Shown: positions 54,816 through 63,166 of the stretch, piece after piece
How positions within the stretch are numbered: the first letter of the stretch is position 1
Layout of the letters: the number at the start of each line of letters is the position of its first letter
DNA from: Providencia alcalifaciens
Lineage (GTDB): Bacteria > Pseudomonadota > Gammaproteobacteria > Enterobacterales > Enterobacteriaceae
Length of the DNA: 64,000 nt
Assembly (NCBI RefSeq): GCF_915403165.1
Contig: NZ_OU659204.1
Location: 248,001 to 312,000, forward strand
Direction of reading: 5' to 3'
Made by a program: the position numbers and the translations under genes
Notes under the pieces: model-generated
What the model was told of the DNA's origin: nothing
Seen by the model: only the letters and a program-made list of their open reading frames with translations
Database searches by the model: none

Positions 54816-55119
54816 TTGATTATCTCCAAAAAACAATTATTGCATTATTATAATGCTCTCCTTATTATTTTAGATGATTTAATTGATATTCGCTTCTATT
54901 TTGGTGTGATTTTTTATTTGAATGTGTTTTTATCAATATTATATATTCAACATAAGATTGGTTTTGTTAATTTGACCTTTATTATTAACTATTTTTGTTA
55001 TTAGTGATGTTTTTTGATGATCTTGATTTGATTGATTGCTGTTAAATGATTTCATTATTGGTTTTGAATATGAAACCAATAATGAAATAAGAGTGATAAA
55101 ATGGAATAATTTTAATTTG
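54816..55119. promoter_or_regulatory. Promoter region of fimbrial operon 3 and glnG 3' region
   Basis: About 300 AT-rich bases with no gene. The glnG-proximal part holds a strong hairpin (55049-55088). The rest presumably contains the operon 3 promoter. I could not pick out boxes shared with operons 1 and 2. Confidence 0.4.
55049..55088 (-). terminator. Hairpin after glnG
   Basis: A perfect 16-bp stem, 55049-55064 pairing with 55073-55088 (core TTTCATTATTGGTTT / AAACCAATAATGAAA), with an 8-base loop. It ends the glnALG transcript at the edge of the fimbrial region. The T run is short. Confidence 0.75.
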
Positions 55120-56586
55120 TTAATCTTCTATTCCAAGTTCTTTTAATTTACGTGTTAAGGTATTCCTTCCCCAGCCTAATAAGCGAGCCGCCTCTTGCTT
55201 ATGTCCATGAGTATATTTTAGGGCACAATTGAGCATTGTTTTTTCGAGTAATGGCATGGCATCATTAAATAAATCTTGCTTGCCTTCGTTTAAAGCAGAC
55301 TCAGTCCATTTTTCTAATAGATCAAACCAAGTAAGGTCAGGATCATAAGGATGGATGGAGGATGACGCAGGATCTTTCGCTAACTTGTTGGATTCTTGCT
55401 TATTAAACAGATCGCTCGGTAAATCTTGTGGAAGTACCTCTTGGCTGGCTGCCATCACGGTTAACCAACGGCAGACGTTCTCCAATTGACGTACATTTCC
55501 CGACCAAGAATAGCGTTGAAGAATTTTAATGCTGTCAGGATGCAGAACTTTGCTTTCTACCCCTAACTCTTTGGCGGTATTTTGCAAAAAGTAATGGGCG
55601 AGGCGAGGAATATCTTCAACGCGTTCACGTAATGGCGGAAGCTGCACGCGGATTACGTTCAGTCGATGGAATAAGTCTTCGCGGAATAATCCGTCTTCCA
55701 CACGCTTTTCTAAGTTTTGATGCGTTGCGGCGATAATCCGCACATCGACCTTAACAGGGGTATAGCCACCAATTCGGTAAAATTGCCCTTCAGCCAGTAC
55801 CCGCAATAAGCGCGTTTGCACATCCAGAGGCATGTCGCCGATTTCATCAAGAAATAAGGAACCTCGATTTGCTTGCTCAAAACGTCCTTGGCGAACTTGG
55901 GATGCACCGGTAAAAGCGCCTTTTTCGTGACCAAATAGCTCGGATTCAATTAAATCTTTTGGAATAGCCGCCATATTTAAGGCGATAAACGGTTCATTCG
56001 CGCGTGGGCTGTGTTGATGCAACGCGTGGGCAACTAGCTCTTTACCTGTACCGGATTCCCCGTTGATAAGCACACTAATCGAGGAGCGGGAAAGACGCCC
56101 AATAATTCGATACAGCTCCTGCATGGCAGGGGCTTCACCGATCATCGTAGACGAAATGACGGGAGCCTGTAGTTTATCACTTGCTGCACTATTTTGTTCA
56201 CGGATATGGTTTTGCTCACGACTGTGGTTCAGCGCTCGCTCAACTAAAGCGACGGTTTCGTCGATATCAAAAGGCTTAGGGAGATAGTCAAAGGCACCAG
56301 ATTGATAAGCATTTACGGCGGCATCTAAATCTGAGTGTGCGGTCATGATGATAATCGGCAGTAATGGGTGAGACTGTTTTAGTTGGCTAAGCAAAGCAAG
56401 CCCGTCCATGCCCGGCATACGAATATCACAGAGCAATACGTCAGGGACGTCATTGTTGAGGGCGGCAAGTACCGCATCGGCGCTGTCAAAACAGGTGCAA
56501 TTAAGTTCGGCACTGTTGAGCGCTCGCTCCAGTACCCAGCGGATTGAACTGTCATCATCAACAACCCAGATTTTTCCCTTCTGCAT
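55120..56586 (-). CDS. glnG: Nitrogen regulator NtrC (NRI)
   Basis: 488-residue sigma-54 activator (E. coli 469). Receiver domain with phospho-acceptor Asp54, a somewhat longer linker, an AAA+ domain with Walker A G-E-S-G-T-G-K-E and the sigma-54 contact loop G-A-F-T-G-A, and a Fis-type C-terminal HTH (A-A-R-L-L-G-W-G-R-N-T-L-T-R-K). It activates glnA under nitrogen limitation. 9 bases after glnL. Confidence 0.97.
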   Translation of the reverse strand: MQKGKIWVVDDDSSIRWVLERALNSAELNCTCFDSADAVLAALNNDVPDVLLCDIRMPGMDGLALLSQLKQSHPLLPIIIMTAHSDLDAAVNAYQSGAFDYLPKPFDIDETVALVERALNHSREQNHIREQNSAASDKLQAPVISSTMIGEAPAMQELYRIIGRLSRSSISVLINGESGTGKELVAHALHQHSPRANEPFIALNMAAIPKDLIESELFGHEKGAFTGASQVRQGRFEQANRGSLFLDEIGDMPLDVQTRLLRVLAEGQFYRIGGYTPVKVDVRIIAATHQNLEKRVEDGLFREDLFHRLNVIRVQLPPLRERVEDIPRLAHYFLQNTAKELGVESKVLHPDSIKILQRYSWSGNVRQLENVCRWLTVMAASQEVLPQDLPSDLFNKQESNKLAKDPASSSIHPYDPDLTWFDLLEKWTESALNEGKQDLFNDAMPLLEKTMLNCALKYTHGHKQEAARLLGWGRNTLTRKLKELGIED

Positions 56587-56595
56587 GGTTATCTC

Positions 56596-57645
56596 CTATT
56601 TTTTGATGGGTAGATAAATAGAAAACTCGGTATGACCCGGCCAACTGGTAAACTCAATTTTTCCCGCATGTTGATCCACTAAACTGCGTGCGATAGATAA
56701 GCCTAAACCGGTGCCATCAGGGCGACCGCTGACCATCGGGTAAAATAGCGTATCTTGAATAGCGAGTGGAATACCGGGGCCGTTATCTTCAATATCAATC
56801 CGTGCGGCGAGCCTATAGCGCTCTCCTTGCAGCATCACTTGAAATGCGGTGCGGGTGCGTAAAGTGATGGTGCCACCCGTCTCGCCAAGAGCTTGCAAGG
56901 CATTGCGGGTGATATTGAGCAGCACTTGCTCCACTTGGTCTGGATAGTATTCCAAATCAGGAAGGCTTGGGTCGTAATCACGAACCAGCGTGACATTGCC
57001 CGGTTTTTCTAATCCGACTAAACGCATCACATTTTCCACACTATGATGGATACTTTGCTCAGTTTTTGGTCCCGGATATTGAGGACCTAATAACCTATCG
57101 ACTAAGGCTCGGAGGCGGTCGGCTTGCTCAATAATCACTTGGGTATATTCATTTAGCTGCGGGTCGGGCAGCGCCTTAGACAATAATTGCGCCGCGCCAC
57201 GTAATCCCCCCAATGGGTTTTTGATTTCATGGGCAAGCCCACGGATCAATTCACGGGCAGCAAGCTGCTGAGCATTTTGCGCCAACTCTTGGCTAAGGCG
57301 TCGCTGGCTATCCAATTGGGACAGTTCGACAAGAATAAATTGGTCGGATAAAGGCTGAGCACTCAAAGACATCATGTGAGAATGGTTATTGAGCACCAGC
57401 GTCACTTCGTTTTCGGTAAAACTGTGACCGGTTTTGAGGCTATTAAGCATCTGCTCATCATTTAATGAACAATAGTTGAATAGCAAAGGAAGCGGGGTGC
57501 CATAGAGCTTACGTGGGCTTTGTGCCAAAATTTGTAAGGCCGCATGATTGGCATAATGGATGATTAAATCGTAATCCAGCACTAATACGCTGTTAATTAA
57601 GGAATCGAGGAGATGTTCGGGGACAGGTAAATGCTCGGCTTTCAT
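56596..57645 (-). CDS. glnL: Nitrogen sensor kinase NtrB (NRII)
   Basis: 349 residues, equal to E. coli. N-terminal PAS domain, then DHp with the phospho-His in [13 protein letters not shown], then the CA domain with N-x-x-x-N-A and D-N-G-P-G-I and [10 protein letters not shown] cytosolic kinase/phosphatase for NtrC, controlled by PII. AGGAG precedes the ATG at 57645. A GTG at 57663 is less likely. Confidence 0.97.
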   Translation of the reverse strand: MKAEHLPVPEHLLDSLINSVLVLDYDLIIHYANHAALQILAQSPRKLYGTPLPLLFNYCSLNDEQMLNSLKTGHSFTENEVTLVLNNHSHMMSLSAQPLSDQFILVELSQLDSQRRLSQELAQNAQQLAARELIRGLAHEIKNPLGGLRGAAQLLSKALPDPQLNEYTQVIIEQADRLRALVDRLLGPQYPGPKTEQSIHHSVENVMRLVGLEKPGNVTLVRDYDPSLPDLEYYPDQVEQVLLNITRNALQALGETGGTITLRTRTAFQVMLQGERYRLAARIDIEDNGPGIPLAIQDTLFYPMVSGRPDGTGLGLSIARSLVDQHAGKIEFTSWPGHTEFSIYLPIKK

Positions 57646-57658
57646 GTAATATTGCTCC

Positions 57659-57675
57659 TGCACTATTTTGGTGCA
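57659..57675 (-). promoter_or_regulatory. NtrC box before glnL
   Basis: TGCACTATTTTGGTGCA is a near-perfect NtrC palindrome (TGCACYA-N3-TGGTGCA), 14 bases before the glnL start. In E. coli the same site represses the weak glnL promoter, which would fit here. Confidence 0.88.
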
Positions 57676-57748
57676 TTATACGTTATTTACTGATTAACCG
57701 ATACGTCGAAGCCAATATTTGCTGTTTATCACTCGGTGCAGAGAAAAG

Positions 57749-57768
57749 GCCCCATCCAAAGATGGGGC
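57749..57768 (-). terminator. Terminator/attenuator after glnA
   Basis: GCCCCATC-CAAA-GATGGGGC, a perfect 8-bp stem, followed on the minus strand by CTTTTCTC. It allows partial readthrough from glnA into glnLG, as in E. coli. Confidence 0.85.
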
Positions 57769-57809
57769 AAGTGCTTCACGGCAACAAAGACTATCAGTGG
57801 AACGGCGTG

Positions 57810-59219
57810 TTACGCACTGTAGTACATTTCAAATTCGAGTGGGTGTGGTGCCATACGAACGCGTTGGATATCAGCACGCAGTAATTCGATGTAAGCGTCG
57901 ATAGCGTCGTCAGTAAATACACCACCACGAGTTAAGAACTCACGGTTTTTATCCAGTTCAGCCAGTGCTTCTTCTAAAGAGCCCGCAACTGTTGGGATCT
58001 CTTTTGCTTCTTCTGGCGGTAAGTCGTACAGGTTTTTGTCCATTGCATCGCCTGGGTGGATCTTGTTGATGATGCCATCAAGACCTGCCATTAACTGAGC
58101 AGCAAACGCTAAGTATGGGTTAGCAGCAGGGTCTGGGAAGCGAACTTCGATACGACGCGCTTTGGTGCTTGCGACCACTGGGATACGGATAGAGGCAGAG
58201 CGGTTACGTGCAGAGTAAGCCAGCATTACAGGTGCTTCAAAACCTGGGACTAAACGCTTGTAGGAGTTAGTTGTTGGGTTAGTGAATGCGTTCAGTGCAC
58301 GAGCGTGTTTGATGATACCACCGATGTAGTACAGCGCCATCTCAGATAACCCGCCGTATTTATCGCCAGCAAATAGGTTCACACCACCTTTAGATAAAGA
58401 CATGTGGCAGTGCATACCGGAACCGTTATCACCAACTAATGGTTTTGGCATAAAGGTCGCAGTCTTGCCGTATGCGTGTGCAACGTTGTGGACAACGTAT
58501 TTGTAAATTTGAGTCTCATCCGCTTTTTTGGTCATGGTATTAAAGCGAGTTGCAATTTCGTTTTGACCTGCAGTTGCCACTTCGTGGTGGTGAGCTTCAA
58601 CCACTAAGCCCATCTCTTCCATCGTGGTACACATAGCTGAACGTAAATCTTGTGATGAGTCTACTGGTGGTACTGGGAAGTAACCGCCTTTTACTGCTGG
58701 ACGGTGACCTTTGTTACCGCCTTCGTATTTAGTGCCAGTATTCCATGCGGCTTCGATATCATCGATGTGATAGTAGCTGCTGTGCATGCTGTTGCCGAAG
58801 CGAATGTCATCGAACACGAAAAATTCTGGTTCAGGCCCAAATAACACTATATCCGCAATGCCGCTAGAGCGCAGGAAATCTTCAGCGCGTTTAGAGATAG
58901 AGCGAGGGTCGCGATCGTAACCTTGCATAGTGCCTGGCTCTAAAATGTCGCAACGAATGATTAAGGTATTATCGGCGTAGAATGGGTCTAACATTGCGGT
59001 AGATGCATCTGGCATTAATACCATGTCAGACTCGTTAATGCCTTTCCAGCCACCGATGGATGAGCCATCAAACATTTGACCTTCTTCAAAGAAGTCTTCG
59101 TCAACTTGATGAGCAGGGATAGTGATGTGTTGCTCTTTACCTTTGGTATCAGTAAAACGCAGATCAATAAATCTTACATTGTGCTCTTCGATTAACGATA
59201 AAACATGTTTAGCGGACAT
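57810..59219 (-). CDS. glnA: Glutamine synthetase
   Basis: 469 residues, same as E. coli. Type I-beta enzyme, ATP-dependent condensation of glutamate with ammonia. The D-G-S-S-I-G-G-W signature, the [19 protein letters not shown]-binding segment and the adenylylated Tyr in N-L-Y-D-L-P-P-E (Tyr397 in E. coli) are all present, so GlnE control is expected. AGGAG precedes the ATG. Regulated by the sigma-54 promoter and NtrC enhancer sites upstream. Confidence 0.98.
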   Translation of the reverse strand: MSAKHVLSLIEEHNVRFIDLRFTDTKGKEQHITIPAHQVDEDFFEEGQMFDGSSIGGWKGINESDMVLMPDASTAMLDPFYADNTLIIRCDILEPGTMQGYDRDPRSISKRAEDFLRSSGIADIVLFGPEPEFFVFDDIRFGNSMHSSYYHIDDIEAAWNTGTKYEGGNKGHRPAVKGGYFPVPPVDSSQDLRSAMCTTMEEMGLVVEAHHHEVATAGQNEIATRFNTMTKKADETQIYKYVVHNVAHAYGKTATFMPKPLVGDNGSGMHCHMSLSKGGVNLFAGDKYGGLSEMALYYIGGIIKHARALNAFTNPTTNSYKRLVPGFEAPVMLAYSARNRSASIRIPVVASTKARRIEVRFPDPAANPYLAFAAQLMAGLDGIINKIHPGDAMDKNLYDLPPEEAKEIPTVAGSLEEALAELDKNREFLTRGGVFTDDAIDAYIELLRADIQRVRMAPHPLEFEMYYSA

Positions 59220-59346
59220 TCTCGGCTCTCCTGGTCGGGTCTAATCAACTTACGCAGCAATTAAGGTGTGCATAAGTTGGTTTATCTGGCTTCGCAAGAT
59301 TAATGATTATTTCATTAACAATATTGCAAGCTCTCTAGGGTTATAT

Positions 59347-59364
59347 AAGCGAAAAGCGTGCCAA
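59347..59364 (-). promoter_or_regulatory. Sigma-54 promoter of glnA
   Basis: On the minus strand TTGGCACGCTTTTCGCTT, against TTGGCACAGATTTCGCTT at E. coli glnAp2. It has the GG/GC dinucleotides at -24/-12 spacing. About 130 bases before the glnA ATG. Confidence 0.92.
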
Positions 59365-59436
59365 CTTTTAAAATCATCGTAAATGGGGGTGATGACAAGA
59401 AGATGGCAATGATTAGGCTAAAAAACAGTCTATCAC

Positions 59437-59484
59437 TGCGCTGTATTGGTGCAAGCAAAAGATTTATCGCACTAATATGGTGCA
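59437..59484 (-). promoter_or_regulatory. Two NtrC enhancer sites of glnA
   Basis: CGCACTAATATGGTGCA (59468-59484) and TGCGCTGTATTGGTGCA (59437-59453) each match the NtrC palindrome with one change or so. They are 31 bases apart, about three helical turns, and lie 75-135 bases upstream of the sigma-54 promoter, like the -108/-140 pair in E. coli. Otherwise nothing is seen in 59220-59566. Confidence 0.88.
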
Positions 59485-59566
59485 ATTAAGGGCGGGAGAA
59501 ACAAAAACGGCGCAGTGCCATTGATTGGCTCCACACCGTTGGTATGTTTAGAGATATAAAAAAGGT

Positions 59567-60391
59567 TTATTCGTCATTACTGTCAGTTAATAACGTATTC
59601 ACTTCTTCAATTTGTTTGACCGCATCATTGATGATCGCCGCAATTTGATGAGTTTGCTCTTCATTTAATTGCTTGAGCACCATTTTATGGCGAAGCAGGG
59701 CTTTAAAACGGCTTACGGCCATTTCGATATCTTCCGATAAGTTGCTGCCTTGCTGTAACTCACGGGCTTTCGCTAATTTACGGGTGATAACGGCTTCAGT
59801 TTCTTTATTCTGTGCGAGGTGTTCAGCCCCTTCAGGAGTAATAGAGAAGCTTTTGCGATTACGCTCTACAATTTGGGATTCCAAAAAGCCTTGTTCTTCT
59901 AATAGCGTTAAGGTTGGATAGATGACACCGGGACTTGGTACATATAAGCCATTAGACGCTTCTTGGATATCTTTGATGATTTCATAGCCATAGCTTGGTT
60001 TTTTTGCCACTAAAGAGAGCACCATAATGTGCAGATCTCCATGGTCAAATAGGCGACGTAGGCCTTTGCCGCGCCCGCGACGACCCTCGCCGTGACAGCC
60101 TTCACCGCGTCCACGACCATGACGACCCTCGCCGTGGCAGCCTTCACCGCGTCCACGACCATGACGACCTTCGCCGTGACAGCCTTCACCATGTTCACGA
60201 CCATGACGACCTTCGCCGTGGCAGCCTTCACCATGTTCACGACCATGACGACCTTCGCCGTGACAGCCTTCACCGTGTTCATGACCATGACGTTGTTCTT
60301 GGTGTTCGCCATTATGGCAGCAGCCACCGTGCCCTCGTTGATGTTCGTCATGATGTGAGGAGTAAACATGACGGCATTGATGTATTCTCAT
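59567..60391 (-). CDS. PadR-family metal-type regulator, YqjI-like, with His/Cys/Gly repeats
   Basis: 274 residues. The N-terminal 110 residues are extraordinarily rich in His, Gly, Glu, Arg and Cys, with five tandem 14-residue units (35-104) of the form H-G-(R/H)-(E/G)-(H/R)-G-E-G-C-H-G-E-G-R. The PadR winged helix follows (D-L-H-I-M-V-L-S-L-V...S-P-G-V-I-Y-P-T-L-T-L-L-E-E-Q-G) and then a helical dimerisation tail. E. coli YqjI, a nickel-responsive PadR repressor linked to iron/nickel homeostasis, has a similar but shorter His/Cys-rich N-terminus. Metal sensing is inferred. AGAGG precedes the ATG. It sits between glnA and typA, which are adjacent in E. coli. Confidence 0.85.
   Translation of the reverse strand: MRIHQCRHVYSSHHDEHQRGHGGCCHNGEHQEQRHGHEHGEGCHGEGRHGREHGEGCHGEGRHGREHGEGCHGEGRHGRGRGEGCHGEGRHGRGRGEGCHGEGRRGRGKGLRRLFDHGDLHIMVLSLVAKKPSYGYEIIKDIQEASNGLYVPSPGVIYPTLTLLEEQGFLESQIVERNRKSFSITPEGAEHLAQNKETEAVITRKLAKARELQQGSNLSEDIEMAVSRFKALLRHKMVLKQLNEEQTHQIAAIINDAVKQIEEVNTLLTDSNDE
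60080..60289 (-). repeat. Five tandem 42-bp units in the PadR-family gene
   Basis: 210 bases encoding the five 14-residue units. Units are nearly identical in DNA, with alternations such as Arg-Glu-His versus Arg-Gly-Arg. Each is a multiple of three, so copy-number changes keep the frame. Confidence 0.92.
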
Positions 60392-60410
60392 AGGAACCTC
60401 TGTTATTATT

Positions 60411-60485
60411 TCGATATATCTAAATTTCGTTTATAGGTTCACTTTATTCCGATATATCTAAACTGTCAAATTAGATATATCTAAA
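60411..60485. promoter_or_regulatory. Repeated GATATATCTAAA operators upstream of the PadR-family gene
   Basis: CGATATATCTAAA occurs at 60412-60424 and 60450-60462, and the fuller palindrome TTAGATATATCTAA at 60471-60484. Three sites in 75 bases just before the regulator ATG (60391) look like autoregulatory operators. The rest of 60486-60817, which must hold the typA promoter, shows nothing I could assign. Confidence 0.65.
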
Positions 60486-60817
60486 TAATAAAAAATGCAT
60501 TGAAATGAGTGATAGGCGAAGAAAGTTTATTTTTTATTCTTTTTTTCGGCTGCTAATATTTCCTTTTTAGCGTATTATCCTGCCACTTTGTGATTTTCTA
60601 GTGCTGATAATTGCTATTTTTTTGAGCATCTTTGCACGACGACGCAACTGAATGTTTTTTAGCTAAAAACTTTTTTAATAGTGATGGCTTTCACATTTAT
60701 TCCACTTGTGTGGAAAAACGTGTAAAATAACAGCAAATTAACGTAGAAAGTATGCTTTGGGCATTACAACAACTCATAAAGCATATTCCTTTCCTGTCAA
60801 TTAAACGGTAAAAATCC

Positions 60818-62641
60818 TTGTCAATTCAAAACTTAAGAAACATCGCCATCATCGCTCACGTTGACCATGGCAAGACAACACTGGTTGGTAAATTACTGCA
60901 ACAGTCCGGTACTTTCGGTGAACGCGAAACTGTTGATGAGCGTGTTATGGACTCCAATGACCTGGAGAAAGAGCGTGGGATTACAATCCTTGCTAAAAAC
61001 ACCGCTATCCAATGGAATGGTTATCACATCAATATCGTAGACACCCCAGGCCACGCCGACTTTGGTGGTGAAGTTGAACGTGTTATGTCCATGGTTGACT
61101 GCGTTCTGCTGGTTGTTGATGCGATGGACGGCCCAATGCCACAAACTCGCTTCGTAACGCAAAAAGCGTTCGATCACGGTTTACGTCCAATTGTTGTTAT
61201 CAACAAAGTTGACCGCCCAGGCGCGCGCCCGGATTGGGTTGTTGACCAAGTATTCGACTTATTCGTGAACTTAGGTGCAACGGATGAGCAATTAGATTTC
61301 CCAATCGTTTATGCTTCTGCATTAAACGGTATCGCAGGTCTTGAGCATACCGATATGGCTGAAGACATGACTCCACTGTACGAAGCTATCGTGGAACACG
61401 TTGAGCCACCAGCAGTTGATCTGGATGGTCCATTCCAGATGCAAGTTTCGCAGTTAGATTACAACAGCTACTTAGGTGTTATCGGTATCGGTCGCATCAA
61501 GCGTGGTATTGTTAAACCTAACCAACAAGTGACTGTTATCGACAGCGAAGGTAAGACTCGCAACGGTAAAATCGGTAAAGTTCTGACTCACTTAGGTTTA
61601 GAGCGTATTGATTCACAACAAGCTGAAGCAGGCGACATTGTTGCACTGACTGGTTTAGGTGAACTGAATATTTCTGACACTATCTGCCAAGTGGGTAACG
61701 TTGAAGCACTGCCTGCACTGGCGGTTGATGAGCCTACAGTTAGCATGTTCTACTGTGTTAACACCTCTCCATTCTGTGGTAAAGAAGGTAAGTTCGTTAC
61801 TTCACGTCAAATCCTTGATCGTCTGAATAAAGAACTGGTTCACAACGTTGCACTGCGTGTTGAAGAAACTCAAGATCCAGATGCATTCCGCGTTTCTGGT
61901 CGTGGTGAGCTGCACTTATCTGTTCTGATCGAAAACATGCGTCGTGAAGGCTTCGAATTAGCCGTTTCTCGTCCAAAAGTTATCATTCGTGAAATCGATG
62001 GCCGTAAACAAGAGCCATTCGAACAAGTGACTTTGGATGTTGAAGAACAAAACCAAGGCGATGTGATGAAAGCGTTAGGTGAGCGTAAAGGTGACCTGCG
62101 TGACATGATGCCAGACGGTAAAGGTCGTGTACGTTTAGACTACATCATTCCTAGCCGTGGTCTGATTGGCTTCCGTACTGAGTTCATGACGATGACTTCA
62201 GGTACTGGCTTACTGTACTCTACATTCAGCCATTACGACGATGTTCGCCCAGGCGAAATCGGCGGCCGTCAAAACGGTGTTCTGATCTCTAACGGTCAAG
62301 GTAAAGCAGTTGCATACGCACTGTACAGCCTGCAAGATCGCGGTAAGTTATTCTTAGGTCATGGTGCTGAAGTGTATGAAGGCCAAATCATCGGTATTCA
62401 CTCACGTTCTAATGACCTGACTGTTAACTGCTTAACCGGTAAAAAACTGACTAACATGCGTGCATCAGGTACTGATGAAGCAACAACGCTGTCACCACCT
62501 ATCAAAATGACTCTGGAACAAGCTCTTGAGTTTATCGATGATGATGAATTAGTTGAAGTAACTCCACTGTCAATTCGTCTGCGTAAGCGTCACTTGACAG
62601 AGAACGATCGCCGTCGTGCAGGTCGTTCTAAAGAAGATTAA
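60818..62641 (+). CDS. typA: Ribosome-associated GTPase TypA/BipA
   Basis: 607 residues, same as E. coli. Translational GTPase with G1 [10 protein letters not shown]3 D-T-P-G-H-A-D-F and G4 N-K-V-D-R-P, domain II, EF-G-like domains III and V, and the BipA-specific C-terminal domain. It aids 50S assembly and stress/virulence adaptation. The start appears to be TTG (60818), giving [10 protein letters not shown]. No ATG is available in frame nearby and the ribosome site is weak. Confidence 0.96.
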   Translation: MSIQNLRNIAIIAHVDHGKTTLVGKLLQQSGTFGERETVDERVMDSNDLEKERGITILAKNTAIQWNGYHINIVDTPGHADFGGEVERVMSMVDCVLLVVDAMDGPMPQTRFVTQKAFDHGLRPIVVINKVDRPGARPDWVVDQVFDLFVNLGATDEQLDFPIVYASALNGIAGLEHTDMAEDMTPLYEAIVEHVEPPAVDLDGPFQMQVSQLDYNSYLGVIGIGRIKRGIVKPNQQVTVIDSEGKTRNGKIGKVLTHLGLERIDSQQAEAGDIVALTGLGELNISDTICQVGNVEALPALAVDEPTVSMFYCVNTSPFCGKEGKFVTSRQILDRLNKELVHNVALRVEETQDPDAFRVSGRGELHLSVLIENMRREGFELAVSRPKVIIREIDGRKQEPFEQVTLDVEEQNQGDVMKALGERKGDLRDMMPDGKGRVRLDYIIPSRGLIGFRTEFMTMTSGTGLLYSTFSHYDDVRPGEIGGRQNGVLISNGQGKAVAYALYSLQDRGKLFLGHGAEVYEGQIIGIHSRSNDLTVNCLTGKKLTNMRASGTDEATTLSPPIKMTLEQALEFIDDDELVEVTPLSIRLRKRHLTENDRRRAGRSKED

Positions 62642-62690
62642 TCGTTAGTCTTTGAAATAGGCATTGAGTTTTGAATGCCCTATAAAATGC

Positions 62691-62722
62691 AAAAGCCAAG
62701 TTAATTATTTAGCTTGGCTTTT
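62691..62722. terminator. Bidirectional terminator between typA and the hip-like pair
   Basis: AAAAGCCAAG (62691-62700) and CTTGGCTTTT (62713-62722) form a perfect 10-bp stem flanked by A and T tracts. A second small hairpin, GGCATT...AATGCC (62660-62679), precedes it. Confidence 0.88.
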
Positions 62723-62725
62723 ATT

Positions 62726-63166
62726 TTAGCGATTCTCTGAGAGCCTTTTTAATATATCGAATGATATTGGCACCAGAGCCAATCTAAATTTGAATGGCTT
62801 AGTTATGGCGTTGAGCGTTTCGACAGAGAGATTCCCTCGGTTGTTTTCAATATCAGAGATAGTTTTTCGTGAAACTCCAACCAATTTGGCAAACTGCTCT
62901 TGGTTTAAACTAAGGAATTTCTTTCTTAGTTGTTGAATGCCCTCCCCAATAGTGATTTCTCCATGAAGTAATTTTGTGGATATTTCTAGATAATAGCTTT
63001 CCCTGCTTTCCGGTATTGGTTTGCGTTCGTTCTGAATATGGCTTTTTAATTTTAATTGTTCGGTTGAATTACCCCGATTAATGTGTAAATCGTGCAGTTC
63101 TTCTCTTCGCTCCTGTTTTTTGATCCGCTCGATTTCTGTGATCATTTCTAGTTTTTTATCGGTCAT
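62726..63166 (-). CDS. HTH (XRE) regulator, HipB-like partner
   Basis: 146 residues. An N-terminal charged helical extension of about 85 residues precedes an HTH_3 domain (L-N-Q-E-Q-F-A-K-L-V-G-V-S-R-K-T-I-S-D-I-E-N-N-R-G-N). The ATG (63166-63164) overlaps the stop codon of the HipA-like gene, and GGGGGT lies 5 bases before it, so translation is coupled. By position it is the antitoxin/repressor. The extension and its place after the kinase gene differ from classical HipB. Confidence 0.8.
   Translation of the reverse strand: MTDKKLEMITEIERIKKQERREELHDLHINRGNSTEQLKLKSHIQNERKPIPESRESYYLEISTKLLHGEITIGEGIQQLRKKFLSLNQEQFAKLVGVSRKTISDIENNRGNLSVETLNAITKPFKFRLALVPISFDILKRLSENR

Noticed and set aside
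60010..60369. Long open frames on both strands inside the His/Gly repeat region
   Set aside because: They are created by the 42-bp repetition and have Thr/Ala/Met/Val-only composition. The PadR frame alone continues into a conserved domain.
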